Source of the DNA: UKL13-3 sp964392775 | Lineage (GTDB): Bacteria > Bacteroidota > Bacteroidia > UKL13-3 | Reading direction: 5' to 3' | NCBI GenBank assembly: GCA_964392775.1 | Contig: CAYMRD010000005.1 | Location: forward strand, 85,644-149,643 | Length of the DNA: 64,000 nucleotides | Shown here: piece by piece, positions 1 through 7,711 of the stretch | Layout: each line of letters opens with the position of its first letter | Numbering within the stretch: position 1 is the first letter of the stretch | Notes under the pieces: generated by a model | Told to the model about the DNA's origin: nothing | The model's database searches: none | Seen by the model: only the letters and a program-made list of their open reading frames with translations | Position numbers and translations under genes: made by a program

Positions 1-1
1 G

Positions 2-508
2 GGTGGTTCAATTCCAAAAGAGTTTATTCCATCTATCCAAAAAGGTTTCGAAAAAGCAATGGCGAACGGAGTATTGGCAGGTTACCCTGTTGAGAGCTTG
101 AAAGTTCGTTTGTTTGACGGATCATTCCACGCGGTGGATTCGGATTCGGTATCATTTGAGATCGCGGCAAGTATCGCTTTCAAAGAAGCATCACGTAAAG
201 CAAGTCCTGTATTATTGGAGCCAATCATGAAAATTGAGGTGTTGACACCTGAAGAAAACATGGGTGATATTATCGGGGATTTGAACAAACGCAGAGGCCA
301 GTTGGAAGGAATGGATACACGTGCAGGTTCTCAGGTAATCAGAGCAAAAGTTCCATTGTCTGAAATGTTTGGATATGTAACACAACTACGTACATTATCA
401 TCTGGTCGCGCAAGCAGTACCATGGAGTTTGATCACTACGCTGAAGCTCCGCGTAATGTACAGGAAGAAATATTGGCAAAAGTAAACGGTAAAGCAGCTA
501 AAGCTTAA
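2..508 (+). CDS. fusA: Elongation factor G, C-terminal part (gene cut by window start)
   Basis: Translocation GTPase of the ribosome; only the last ~168 residues are present, so the GTPase domain lies outside the window. The reading frame is open from base 2 (GGSIPKEFIPSIQKG...), and the Met at 59 is internal, not a start. Visible are the end of domain IV and all of domain V, including the EPIMKIEVLTPEENMGDI segment, the KRRGQ loop and the LSEMFGYVTQLRTLSSGRAS block typical of EF-G domain V. It is followed 4 bp later by rpsJ, the usual fusA-rpsJ junction in Bacteroidota, where tuf is not between them. The product is certain; fusA versus a paralogous EF-G is inferred from context. Confidence 0.96.
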   Translation, partial: GGSIPKEFIPSIQKGFEKAMANGVLAGYPVESLKVRLFDGSFHAVDSDSVSFEIAASIAFKEASRKASPVLLEPIMKIEVLTPEENMGDIIGDLNKRRGQLEGMDTRAGSQVIRAKVPLSEMFGYVTQLRTLSSGRASSTMEFDHYAEAPRNVQEEILAKVNGKAAKA

Positions 509-512
509 TAAA

Positions 513-821
513 ATGGTTAATCAAAAAATCAGGATCAAATTAAAGTCTTTCGACTACAATCTTGTTGATAAATCAGCAGAAAAGATTGTACGTACGGTGA
601 AGTCAACCGGTGCAGTAGTAAGCGGTCCAATTCCACTTCCTACCCACAAAAGAATTTACACAGTATTGCGTTCACCGCACGTGAACAAGAAAGCAAGAGA
701 GCAGTTCCAATTATGTTCATACAAACGCGTATTGGATATTTACAGTTCAACCGCTAAAACTGTAGACGCATTAATGAAATTGGATCTGCCAAGCGGAGTA
801 GATGTTGAAATCAAAGTATAA
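513..821 (+). CDS. rpsJ: 30S ribosomal protein S10 (uS10/NusE)
   Basis: Component of the 30S head that also serves as NusE in transcription antitermination. The 102-aa length is normal, and the conserved block KRIYTVLRSPHVNKKAREQF (residues ~46-65) covers the loop contacting 16S rRNA and NusB/NusG. The start ATG lies 4 bp after fusA, so translation is probably coupled. First gene of the S10 operon proper. Confidence 0.98.
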   Translation: MVNQKIRIKLKSFDYNLVDKSAEKIVRTVKSTGAVVSGPIPLPTHKRIYTVLRSPHVNKKAREQFQLCSYKRVLDIYSSTAKTVDALMKLDLPSGVDVEIKV

Positions 822-843
822 CTTGTAAGAAACGAAAGATATT

Positions 844-1461
844 ATGTCTGGAATAATAGGTAGAAAAATAGGCATGACCAGCGTGTTTGATAACACAGGG
901 AAACAAATTCCTTGCACCGTTATCGAAGCAGGACCTTGTGTTGTAACACAGGTTAAAACCACCGAAAAGGATGGTTACAAAGCTGTTCAGCTGGCGTATG
1001 GAGAACGTAAAGAGAAAAATACTCCCGCTGCGCAAAAAGGGATCTTTGCCAAAGCAAACACAACGCCTAAAGCGAAGGTTGCTGAGTTCAAAGGATTTGA
1101 AACTGATCTTTCTTTGGGTCAATCTATTGAGGTTGATTTGTTTGAAGTAGGTGAATTCGTTGACGTGGTAGGTACCTCTAAAGGAAAAGGTTTTCAGGGT
1201 GTTGTAAAACGTCATGGCTTTAGTGGTGTGGGTATGCAAACACACGGTCAGCATAACCGTTTGAGAGCTCCGGGTTCATTAGGTGCTTCATCTGATCCTT
1301 CACGTGTATTCAAAGGAATGCGCATGGCTGGTCGTACAGGTGGTGCTCGTGTTAAGAAAACCAACCTTGAAATTTTAAAAGTTTTGAAAGACCAAAACTT
1401 ATTAGTTGTAAAAGGAAGTGTTCCTGGTCATAAAGGTGCATTCTTATTAATCGAGAAATAG
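844..1461 (+). CDS. rplC: 50S ribosomal protein L3 (uL3)
   Basis: Early-assembling 50S protein reaching toward the peptidyl transferase centre. It has 205 aa, with the central loop HRAPGSLGASSDPSRVFKG and the MAGR-GG segment. At the position that is a methylated Gln in the E. coli protein (PGSIGQNQTPGK), this protein has Ala (PGSLGASSDPSR), so the PrmB-type target is absent. The stop codon (1459-1461) abuts the start of rplD. Confidence 0.98.
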   Translation: MSGIIGRKIGMTSVFDNTGKQIPCTVIEAGPCVVTQVKTTEKDGYKAVQLAYGERKEKNTPAAQKGIFAKANTTPKAKVAEFKGFETDLSLGQSIEVDLFEVGEFVDVVGTSKGKGFQGVVKRHGFSGVGMQTHGQHNRLRAPGSLGASSDPSRVFKGMRMAGRTGGARVKKTNLEILKVLKDQNLLVVKGSVPGHKGAFLLIEK

Positions 1462-1463
1462 TG

Positions 1464-2099
1464 ATGGAATTAGCAGTATTAAATACATCCGGAGCAGAAA
1501 CCGGTAAAAAAGTAAAGCTTTCTGAGAACGTTTTTGCTGTAGAGCCAAACGATCACGCTATCTATCTTGACGTTAAGCAATACCTTGCTAACCAACGTAC
1601 CGGAACGCATAAAGCAAAAGAGAAAAGTGAAGTAAGCGGTTCTACCAAAAAATTGCACAAGCAAAAAGGAACAGGCGGATCTCGTAAAGGTAGTATCAAG
1701 AGTGGTACAATGGTAGGTGGAGCCCGTATCCACGGTCCACGCCCTCGCGATTACAGCTTCAAACTGAACAAAAAACTGAAACAATTGGCCCGTAAGTCAG
1801 CATTGACTTATAAAGCTAAAGAAAACAATATCACAGTTGTTGAGAACTTCAATATGGATGGTCCTAAAACCAAACAGTATATCAGTATCCTGAACAACCT
1901 GAAGTTGAACACAGAGAAAACATTGATGGTTATCCCTGATTACAACGAAAATATTTACAGATCGAGCAGAAACTTGCCTAAAGCAAAAGTTATGTCGGCT
2001 AAAGACCTTAACACTTATGAGATCTTGGCAGCTAACAAATTGATTTTGGTTGACACTTCGGTATCGGTTATTGAGGAAATTTTAAATTCAGCAAAATAA
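1464..2099 (+). CDS. rplD: 50S ribosomal protein L4 (uL4)
   Basis: 50S protein lining the exit tunnel. The 211-aa product starts at ATG 1464, directly after the rplC stop; an in-frame GTG at 1461 overlaps that stop and is less likely. The long basic loop (residues ~45-100, with KLHKQKGTGGSRKGS and GGARIHGPRPRDY) is the tunnel extension. Its stop overlaps the rplW start as TAATGA, which suggests translational coupling. No sign of an E. coli-like L4 autoregulatory leader, since the gene is internal to the operon. Confidence 0.97.
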   Translation: MELAVLNTSGAETGKKVKLSENVFAVEPNDHAIYLDVKQYLANQRTGTHKAKEKSEVSGSTKKLHKQKGTGGSRKGSIKSGTMVGGARIHGPRPRDYSFKLNKKLKQLARKSALTYKAKENNITVVENFNMDGPKTKQYISILNNLKLNTEKTLMVIPDYNENIYRSSRNLPKAKVMSAKDLNTYEILAANKLILVDTSVSVIEEILNSAK

Positions 2100-2389
2100 T
2101 GAGCATACTTAAAAAGCCTTTAATTACTGAAAAGTCCACAGGACTGAGTGAAAAGTTGAGCCAGTTTGGTTTTTTGGTTGACAAAAACGCAACTAAACCG
2201 CAAATTATCAAAGCTATTGAAGCCATGTACGCAGTAAACGTAACAGGAATCAGTACGATGAATTATGCAGGTAAGGCGAAATCTCGTTTCACCAAAAAGG
2301 GTTTGTTCGAAGGAAGAAAACCTGCATTTAAAAAAGCAATTGTTACATTGAAAGAAGGTCAGGCAATTGACTTCTTCCAAAACATATAA
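2099..2389 (+). CDS. rplW: 50S ribosomal protein L23 (uL23)
   Basis: Exit-site 50S protein that docks trigger factor, SRP and SecY. It has 96 aa, with the N-terminal ILKKPLITEKSTGL motif diagnostic of L23 and the YAGKAKSRFTKKG rRNA-binding stretch. The start overlaps the rplD stop by one base. Confidence 0.97.
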   Translation: MSILKKPLITEKSTGLSEKLSQFGFLVDKNATKPQIIKAIEAMYAVNVTGISTMNYAGKAKSRFTKKGLFEGRKPAFKKAIVTLKEGQAIDFFQNI

Positions 2390-2397
2390 TAAGCAAA

Positions 2398-3222
2398 ATG
2401 GGAATTAGAAAATTTAAACCCGTAACAGCCGGTACCAGATTCAAAGCCGTAAATACTTTTGAGGAGATTACAAAATCTACTCCGGAGAAGTCACTATTGG
2501 TATCAAAAACACGCTCAGGTGGTCGTAACGACAGCGGTAAAATGACCATGAGATACATGGGAGGCGGACACAAACAACAGTACCGTATCATTGATTTTAT
2601 TCGTGAGAAAAAATCAATCCCAGCTAATGTACACTCTATTGAGTACGATCCGAACCGTAGTGCACGTATCGCATTGTTGCACTATGCAGATGGAGAGAAA
2701 AGATACATCGTTGCTCCACACGGATTGAAAGTGGGAACAATGGTAATGAGTGGCTCAGGAGCAGCTCCTGAAATCGGGAACTGTTTACCATTGGCAGAAA
2801 TTCCATTGGGTACAGTAATCCATAACATTGAGTTGTTGCCAGGTTGCGGAGGTAAATTGGTTCGCTCAGCCGGATCGTTTGCTCAATTGCTTAACCGTGA
2901 TGGTAAATACGCTATCGTGAAGCTGGCTTCAGGTGAAACCCGTATGATTTTGACTGCTTGTTCAGCCACTATCGGTTCGGTATCAAATCCTGACCACAAT
3001 CAGGAGCGTATGGGTAAAGCCGGTGCAAACCGCTGGAGAGGTCGCAGACCACGTACCCGTCCGGTAGCGATGAACCCTGTCGATCACCCAATGGGTGGTG
3101 GTGAAGGTAGAGCTTCAGGAGGACACCCACGTTCACGTAACGGTATTAAATCGAAAGGGTACAAAACGCGTACACCTAAGAAATATTCTAACAGATTCAT
3201 CATCGAAAGGAGAAAGAAATAA
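2398..3222 (+). CDS. rplB: 50S ribosomal protein L2 (uL2)
   Basis: Core 50S protein needed for subunit association and peptidyl transfer. The 274-aa product has the OB fold in the N-terminal half, the SH3-like domain after ~residue 125, and the C-terminal rRNA-binding block NPVDHPMGGGEGRASGG. The His equivalent to E. coli H229 is kept, while the second His of the canonical DHPHGGG motif is Met here. It lies 8 bp after rplW and 3 bp before rpsS. Confidence 0.98.
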   Translation: MGIRKFKPVTAGTRFKAVNTFEEITKSTPEKSLLVSKTRSGGRNDSGKMTMRYMGGGHKQQYRIIDFIREKKSIPANVHSIEYDPNRSARIALLHYADGEKRYIVAPHGLKVGTMVMSGSGAAPEIGNCLPLAEIPLGTVIHNIELLPGCGGKLVRSAGSFAQLLNRDGKYAIVKLASGETRMILTACSATIGSVSNPDHNQERMGKAGANRWRGRRPRTRPVAMNPVDHPMGGGEGRASGGHPRSRNGIKSKGYKTRTPKKYSNRFIIERRKK

Positions 3223-3225
3223 GAT

Positions 3226-3492
3226 ATGGCACGCTCTCTAAAAAAAGGACCCTACATTGACGCGAAACTTGAGAAAAAAGTAAGTGTAGTAGTTGAGTCT
3301 AACAAAAAAACTGTCATCAAAACGTGGTCGAGAAGATCAGTAATCTCTCCGGATTTTGTTGGACAAACATTCGCTGTACACAACGGTAACAAGTTTATCC
3401 CTGTGTATGTAACCGAAAACATGGTAGGTCACAAATTAGGTGAATTTGCTCCTACCCGCACATTCAAATCTCACCCTGTTAAAAAAGACTAA
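3226..3492 (+). CDS. rpsS: 30S ribosomal protein S19 (uS19)
   Basis: 30S head protein forming a complex with S13. It has 88 aa, beginning ARSLKKGPYIDAKL and containing the TWSRRSVISPDFVGQ and VYVTENMVGHKLGEFAPTR signatures. Adjacent genes are separated by 2-3 bp. Confidence 0.98.
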   Translation: MARSLKKGPYIDAKLEKKVSVVVESNKKTVIKTWSRRSVISPDFVGQTFAVHNGNKFIPVYVTENMVGHKLGEFAPTRTFKSHPVKKD

Positions 3493-3494
3493 CG

Positions 3495-3881
3495 ATGGAA
3501 GCAGTAGCAAGACTAAATAATTGCCCGACATCACCTCGTAAAATGAGACTGATTGTCGACCTGATCAGAGGTAAAAAAGTAGAAGAAGCATTACACATTT
3601 TGCGTTTTAACAACCAAAAAGAAAGTGCTCCCCGTGTTGAAAAACTATTACTTTCTGCCATCGCTAACTGGGGTCAGAAAAACGAAGGTGCCCGTGTTGA
3701 AGAAGCTGAATTGTTTATCAAAACAGTATTTGTAGACAGTGGTGCTATGTTGAAACGTGTGTTGCCAGCTCCGCAAGGACGTGCACATAGAATCAGAAAA
3801 CGTTCTAACCACGTTACGCTAATTGTAGATAGTAAAGCGGCTGCTCAAACAGCTGTAGTAGAAACAGCAACCGAAGCATAA
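3495..3881 (+). CDS. rplV: 50S ribosomal protein L22 (uL22)
   Basis: Tunnel-lining 50S protein. It has 128 aa, with NNCPTSPRKMRLIVDLIRGK at the N terminus and the long beta-hairpin AMLKRVLPAPQGRAHRIRKR (residues ~80-99) that reaches into the exit tunnel. A short Ala/Thr/Val-rich tail follows the conserved core (ends near residue 112). Confidence 0.97.
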   Translation: MEAVARLNNCPTSPRKMRLIVDLIRGKKVEEALHILRFNNQKESAPRVEKLLLSAIANWGQKNEGARVEEAELFIKTVFVDSGAMLKRVLPAPQGRAHRIRKRSNHVTLIVDSKAAAQTAVVETATEA

Positions 3882-3894
3882 AAAAGTAAATACA

Positions 3895-4692
3895 ATGGGA
3901 CAAAAAGTAAACCCGATAGGAATTAGACTTGGTATCGTTCGCGGTTGGGAATCTAACTGGTACGGAGGAAAAAATACAGCTGAGAAACTTGTTGAAGACG
4001 AGAAAATCAGAAAGTACTTACATGCACGTATCTCTAAAGGAGGTGTTGCACGTATCATCATCGAGCGTACCATCAAACGTATTATCATCACCATCCACAC
4101 ATCTCGTCCGGGTATTGTAATCGGAAAAGCCGGTGCGGAGGTTGATAAGATTAAAGAAGAAATCAAGAAGCTTACCAAAAAAGATGTTCAAATCAACATC
4201 TTCGAAATTAAGCGTCCTGAGCTTGATGCAGTGTTGGTTGGAGAAACGATTGCAAGCCAATTGCAAGCCCGTGTATCTTTCAAACGTGCAGTGAAAATGG
4301 CGATTGCTTCTACCATGAGAATGGGAGCAGAAGGAATCAAAATTCAGGTAGCAGGTCGTTTAGGTGGAGCAGAGATGGCCCGTACAGAAAGCTACAAAGA
4401 AGGACGTACACCATTGCATACATTACGTGCCGATATCGATTACAACATTGCTGAAGCTTTGACTGTATACGGTAAAATTGGTATCAAAGTGTGGATTTGT
4501 AAAGGTGAAGTTTACGGTAAACGTGATCTTTCTCCGAACATCGGAATGAACACTCCTGAGAACAAAGGTGGCGAAAGAAGAAACGACCGCAGAGGCGACA
4601 GACCTGAGAGACCATCACGTGGCGGAAACGACCGCAGAGGTGGAGATCGCAGAGGAGCAGCTAATGCCGGTGGCGACAGAAGAAAAAAATAA
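3895..4692 (+). CDS. rpsC: 30S ribosomal protein S3 (uS3) with Arg/Gly/Asp-rich tail
   Basis: mRNA-entry-channel protein of the 30S head. It has 265 aa, with an N-terminal type II KH domain containing GIVIGKAGAEVDKIKEE, then the C-terminal S3 domain with GAEGIKIQVAGRLGGAEMAR and KVWICKGEVYG. The last ~50 residues (from ~215) are a low-complexity tail built of GGERRNDRRG/DRPERP/GGNDRRGG units, longer than the E. coli tail and rich in Arg, Gly and Asp. This extension probably contacts RNA. Confidence 0.97.
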   Translation: MGQKVNPIGIRLGIVRGWESNWYGGKNTAEKLVEDEKIRKYLHARISKGGVARIIIERTIKRIIITIHTSRPGIVIGKAGAEVDKIKEEIKKLTKKDVQINIFEIKRPELDAVLVGETIASQLQARVSFKRAVKMAIASTMRMGAEGIKIQVAGRLGGAEMARTESYKEGRTPLHTLRADIDYNIAEALTVYGKIGIKVWICKGEVYGKRDLSPNIGMNTPENKGGERRNDRRGDRPERPSRGGNDRRGGDRRGAANAGGDRRKK

Positions 4693-4725
4693 TAACTAAC
4701 ACTAAAGTATTAATACTGTAAGACG

Positions 4726-5145
4726 ATGTTACAGCCAAAAAGAACCAAATATAGGAAAATGCAAAAGGGCCGTGTGCGCGGAAACGCAACACGCGGTGCT
4801 GAGATTGCCTACGGATCATTCGGTTTGAAATCAACCGAAGTAAGCTTCCTCACCTCAAAACAGCTTGAAGCTGCCCGTGTGGCTTTGAACCGTTACATGA
4901 AACGTGAAGGTCAAGTTTGGATCAGAGTATTTCCTGATAAGCCAATGACTAAAAAGCCTGCGGAAGTACGTATGGGTAAAGGTAAAGGAGCTCCTGAATA
5001 CTGGGTAGCTGTTTGTAAGCCCGGAACCATCATCTTCGAAGCTGAAGGAGTACCTATGGCAGTAGCAAAAGAGGCTATGAGACTTGCTTCTCAAAAACTT
5101 CCGGTTGTTACTAAGTTTATCGTTAAAAATGATTATTCAGAATAA
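4726..5145 (+). CDS. rplP: 50S ribosomal protein L16 (uL16)
   Basis: Late-assembling 50S protein at the A-site tRNA elbow. It has 139 aa, starting MLQPKRTKYRKMQKGR, with the conserved segment PDKPMTKKPAEVRMGKGKG that carries the functionally important loop. The 33-bp spacer before it is longer than elsewhere in the operon but shows no terminator. Confidence 0.97.
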   Translation: MLQPKRTKYRKMQKGRVRGNATRGAEIAYGSFGLKSTEVSFLTSKQLEAARVALNRYMKREGQVWIRVFPDKPMTKKPAEVRMGKGKGAPEYWVAVCKPGTIIFEAEGVPMAVAKEAMRLASQKLPVVTKFIVKNDYSE

Positions 5146-5146
5146 C

Positions 5147-5347
5147 ATGAAAAACGCAGAGATCAAAGAACTAACCGATAAAGAACTTGCTGGAAGAATC
5201 AAGGAAGAAAAAGCTCAATCAGCTAAATTACAGTTTAGCCACGCTGTTTCTCCAATTGACAGTCCTGCTAAAATCAAAGAAAGCAAGAAATTAGTAGCTC
5301 GTTTGCTTACTGAGCAAAAAAGAAGAGTATTAGCGAATGCTCAATAA
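5147..5347 (+). CDS. rpmC: 50S ribosomal protein L29 (uL29)
   Basis: Small helical protein near the tunnel exit. The 66-aa product starts at ATG 5147, one base after the rplP stop; an upstream in-frame ATG at 5084 lies inside rplP and would add an unrelated leader. The conserved core is EIKELTDKEL...KLQFSHAVSPIDSPAKIKESKK.VARLLTEQ. Confidence 0.96.
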   Translation: MKNAEIKELTDKELAGRIKEEKAQSAKLQFSHAVSPIDSPAKIKESKKLVARLLTEQKRRVLANAQ

Positions 5348-5357
5348 TATTAGTAAA

Positions 5358-5627
5358 ATGGAAAACACAGTAGAAACCAGAAATTCGCGTAAGGTGATCA
5401 TTGGCAAAGTGCTGAGCAACAGAATGGAAAAAACCATTGTTGTAAGTGTTGAGCGTAAGGTGATGCACCCTAAGTACGGAAAGTTCATCAAGATGACTTC
5501 CAAGTTCAAAGCTCATGACGAGAAAAACGAATGCGCTATCAATGATATCGTTAAGTTGATGGAAACCCGTCCGCTGAGTAAAGATAAAAGATGGAGATTA
5601 GTAGAAATTATCGAAAAAGCTAAATAA
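5358..5627 (+). CDS. rpsQ: 30S ribosomal protein S17 (uS17)
   Basis: Primary 16S rRNA-binding protein with an OB fold. The 89-aa product starts at ATG 5358; an in-frame ATG at 5337 overlaps the rpmC end and adds seven non-conserved residues. Diagnostic motifs are GKVLSNRMEKTIVVSVERKV, HPKYGKFI and the C-terminal ETRPLSKDKRWRLVEI. Confidence 0.96.
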   Translation: MENTVETRNSRKVIIGKVLSNRMEKTIVVSVERKVMHPKYGKFIKMTSKFKAHDEKNECAINDIVKLMETRPLSKDKRWRLVEIIEKAK

Positions 5628-5628
5628 G

Positions 5629-5997
5629 ATGATACAACAAGAAAGTCGTTTAAAAGTAGCCGATAATAGCGGTGCCAAAGAAGTACTTTGCATCAGAGTA
5701 TTGGGCGGTACAGCAAGACGTTATGCGTCTGTTGGCGATAAAATAGTAGTAACTGTAAAGTCTGCTATCCCTTCTGGTGGTGTGAAAAAAGGTGCAGTTT
5801 CTAAAGCTGTAGTGGTTCGTACCAAAAAAGAAGTAAGAAGAGCTGATGGATCATATATCCGTTTCGATGATAACTCATGTGTATTGTTGAACGCGCAGGA
5901 TGAACCAAGAGCTACCCGTATCTTCGGCCCAGTTGCCCGTGAGTTACGTGAAAAACAGTTCATGAAAATCGTATCATTAGCACCGGAGGTACTTTAA
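5629..5997 (+). CDS. rplN: 50S ribosomal protein L14 (uL14)
   Basis: Subunit-interface 50S protein and docking site of the silencing factor RsfS. It has 122 aa, beginning MIQQESRLKVADNSGAKEV, with KKGAVSKAVVVRTKKEVRR and IFGPVARELREKQFMKIVSLAPEVL at the end. All landmark blocks are present. Confidence 0.98.
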   Translation: MIQQESRLKVADNSGAKEVLCIRVLGGTARRYASVGDKIVVTVKSAIPSGGVKKGAVSKAVVVRTKKEVRRADGSYIRFDDNSCVLLNAQDEPRATRIFGPVARELREKQFMKIVSLAPEVL

Positions 5998-5998
5998 T

Positions 5999-6337
5999 AT
6001 GGAAAGAAGATATAACAAACAGGCAAAACTGCATATCAAAAAAGGTGATATGGTACAGGTAATTGCCGGTGACGATAAAGGTAAAAAAGGTCGCGTATTG
6101 CAAGTGTTCAGCGCTGCAAACCGTGCTTTGGTTGAAGGAGTTAACATTGTTAGCCGTCACACCAAACCCAGTGCCCAGAACCAACAAGGCGGAATCATTA
6201 AAAAAGAAGCTCCTGTAAATATCTCTAATCTGATGATTGTAGATAAATCAGGAAACGCGAGCCGTATCGGCCGCAAATTGAATGATGCCGGTAAACTTGT
6301 TCGTTTTTCAAAAAAATCAGGCGAAATAATTGACTAA
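5999..6337 (+). CDS. rplX: 50S ribosomal protein L24 (uL24)
   Basis: Assembly-initiator 50S protein with an N-terminal KOW motif (HIKKGDMVQVIAGDDKGKKG, residues ~12-31), followed by NIVSRHTKPSAQNQQGGIIKKEAPV. At 112 aa it is of usual length. The start ATG is one base after the rplN stop. Confidence 0.97.
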   Translation: MERRYNKQAKLHIKKGDMVQVIAGDDKGKKGRVLQVFSAANRALVEGVNIVSRHTKPSAQNQQGGIIKKEAPVNISNLMIVDKSGNASRIGRKLNDAGKLVRFSKKSGEIID

Positions 6338-6342
6338 GGACT

Positions 6343-6894
6343 ATGTATACTCCAAGATTAAAAGACCAATATACAAAGCAAGTAGTTCCTGCACTGAAGG
6401 ATAAATTTGCTTACGCAAACGTAATGCAGGTTCCGAAACTGGTAAAAATTTGTTTGAACCAGGGAGTGGGAGCAGCTGTTGCTGATAAAAAACTTGTTGA
6501 TCAGGCGGTTGAAGAAATGTCGACCATCGCAGGACAACGTGCTGTATCAACTAAATCTAAGAAAGCGATCTCAAACTTTAAATTGAGAGAAGACTTGCCA
6601 ATCGGTTCACGCGTAACATTACGTGGCGACAGAATGTATGAGTTTTTGGATCGTTTGGTTTCAATCTCGTTACCACGTGTTCGTGATTTCGCAGGATTGA
6701 ACGAAAAAGGATTTGACGGACGCGGTAACTACACTCTGGGTGTTACTGAACAAATCATCTTCCCTGAGATCGTAATTGATAAAGTAAACAAAATCAACGG
6801 TATGGATATCACTTTCGTGACTACTGCCGAAACAGATGAAGAGTGTTTATCATTACTTAAAGAATTTGGTTTACCATTTAAAAATCAAAAATAA
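6343..6894 (+). CDS. rplE: 50S ribosomal protein L5 (uL5)
   Basis: 5S rRNA-binding protein of the central protuberance. It has 183 aa, with VPKLVKICLNQGVG, the AVSTKSKKAISNFKLREDLPIG block and RDFAGLNEKGFDGRGNYTLG. Its stop overlaps the rpsN start. Confidence 0.98.
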   Translation: MYTPRLKDQYTKQVVPALKDKFAYANVMQVPKLVKICLNQGVGAAVADKKLVDQAVEEMSTIAGQRAVSTKSKKAISNFKLREDLPIGSRVTLRGDRMYEFLDRLVSISLPRVRDFAGLNEKGFDGRGNYTLGVTEQIIFPEIVIDKVNKINGMDITFVTTAETDEECLSLLKEFGLPFKNQK

Positions 6895-7163
6895 TGGCTA
6901 AAGAATCAGTAAAAGCGCGTCAAAGAAAAAGAGAGGCAGTTGTTGCCCGCTACGCAGAAAAACGTGCAGCATTAAAAGCAGCAGGTGATTACGAAGGGTT
7001 GAATAAATTGCCCCGTAACGCATCACCGGTTCGTTTGAAAAACCGTTGCAAACTTACAGGTCGTCCTAAAGGATATATCCGTGAGTTCGGTATTTGCCGT
7101 AACCAGTTCCGCGAACTAGCTTTAAACGGCAAAATTCCGGGTGTTACCAAGGCTAGCTGGTAA
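6894..7163 (+). CDS. rpsN: 30S ribosomal protein S14 (uS14), zinc-free long form
   Basis: 30S head protein. At 89 aa it is the long (C-minus) type: the CxxC pairs of the short zinc-ribbon form are missing, with only isolated Cys in NRCKLTGRPKGY and GICRNQFR. The C terminus GKIPGVTKASW is typical. It is the last gene before a 129-bp spacer with a strong hairpin, the longest break within the rpsJ-secY run. Confidence 0.97.
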   Translation: MAKESVKARQRKREAVVARYAEKRAALKAAGDYEGLNKLPRNASPVRLKNRCKLTGRPKGYIREFGICRNQFRELALNGKIPGVTKASW

Positions 7164-7181
7164 TAAAACAAAAAAATATTG

Positions 7182-7226
7182 TTAAGGGATGGGAATATGC
7201 ATATATTCGCACCCCTTAATTTTTAT
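7182..7226 (+). terminator. Terminator-like or attenuator hairpin between rpsN and rpsH
   Basis: Bases 7182-7219 form an imperfect inverted repeat (outer arms TTAAGGG and CCCTTAA, inner GAATAT and ATATTC, two mismatched pairs, about 16-17 pairs in all), followed by a T-rich stretch (TTTTTAT). This is the form of a Rho-independent terminator, yet essential ribosomal genes continue downstream. Partial termination or attenuation is therefore more plausible than a full stop. Function is inferred. Confidence 0.55.
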
Positions 7227-7242
7227 AATTATAAACAACTTA

Positions 7243-7274
7243 GTGGGCAAGAGTGCCTTTGGCTTACTACCCAC
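7243..7274 (+). promoter_or_regulatory. Second hairpin in the rpsH leader
   Basis: GTGGG (7243-7247) pairs with CCCAC (7270-7274). Inside, AGTGCC pairs with GGC-TT-ACT across a TTT loop, leaving a two-base bulge. A bulged, two-part stem just upstream of the S8 gene resembles in general form the S8-binding structures known from 16S rRNA and spc mRNA, so feedback control by S8 is a possibility. No conserved S8-site sequence was confirmed by eye. Confidence 0.35.
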
Positions 7275-7292
7275 AAGTACAATTAATCAAAC

Positions 7293-7691
7293 ATGACTGA
7301 TCCAATTTCAGACTACCTGACAAGGTTACGCAATGCGATCAAAGCAAATCACCGCATTGTAGAGATTCCTTCTTCAAACCTGAAGAAAGAAGTTACAAAA
7401 GTACTCTTTGAAAAGGGTTACATCCTGAACTACAAGTTCGAAGATGTGGCTAACCATCAGGGTACCATCAAGATCGCTTTGAAGTACAACCCAATTACCA
7501 AAGCATCTGCTATTAAATCACTTCAACGTATTAGTACTCCGGGTTTACGTAAATACGCAGGCACTGCAAATATGCCACGTGTTATTAACGGCTTGGGTAT
7601 TGCTATTTTAACAACTTCCAAAGGTGTAATGACCGATAAAGAAGCCCGCAAACTCAATGTAGGCGGTGAAGTTTTATGTTACGTTTATTAA
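7293..7691 (+). CDS. rpsH: 30S ribosomal protein S8 (uS8)
   Basis: Primary 16S rRNA-binding protein and, in enterobacteria, the autoregulator of the spc operon. It has 132 aa, starting MTDPISDYLTRLRNAIKANH, with the C-terminal GLGIAILTTSKGVMTDKEAR core. Preceded by a structured 129-bp spacer. Confidence 0.98.
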   Translation: MTDPISDYLTRLRNAIKANHRIVEIPSSNLKKEVTKVLFEKGYILNYKFEDVANHQGTIKIALKYNPITKASAIKSLQRISTPGLRKYAGTANMPRVINGLGIAILTTSKGVMTDKEARKLNVGGEVLCYVY

Positions 7692-7696
7692 TCAAC

Positions 7697-7703
7697 AGGA
7701 GGT
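7697..7703 (+). promoter_or_regulatory. Strong Shine-Dalgarno sequence of rplF
   Basis: AGGAGGT ends 8 bases before the rplF ATG at 7712, a textbook site. Most other genes in the window lack a recognisable SD, as expected for Bacteroidota, so this one stands out. Confidence 0.7.
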
Positions 7704-7711
7704 AAAAAGAT

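Noticed and set aside
811..1254. Long antisense frames in the ribosomal genes, e.g. opposite rplC
   Set aside because: They mirror the codon pattern of highly biased genes and show no family resemblance.
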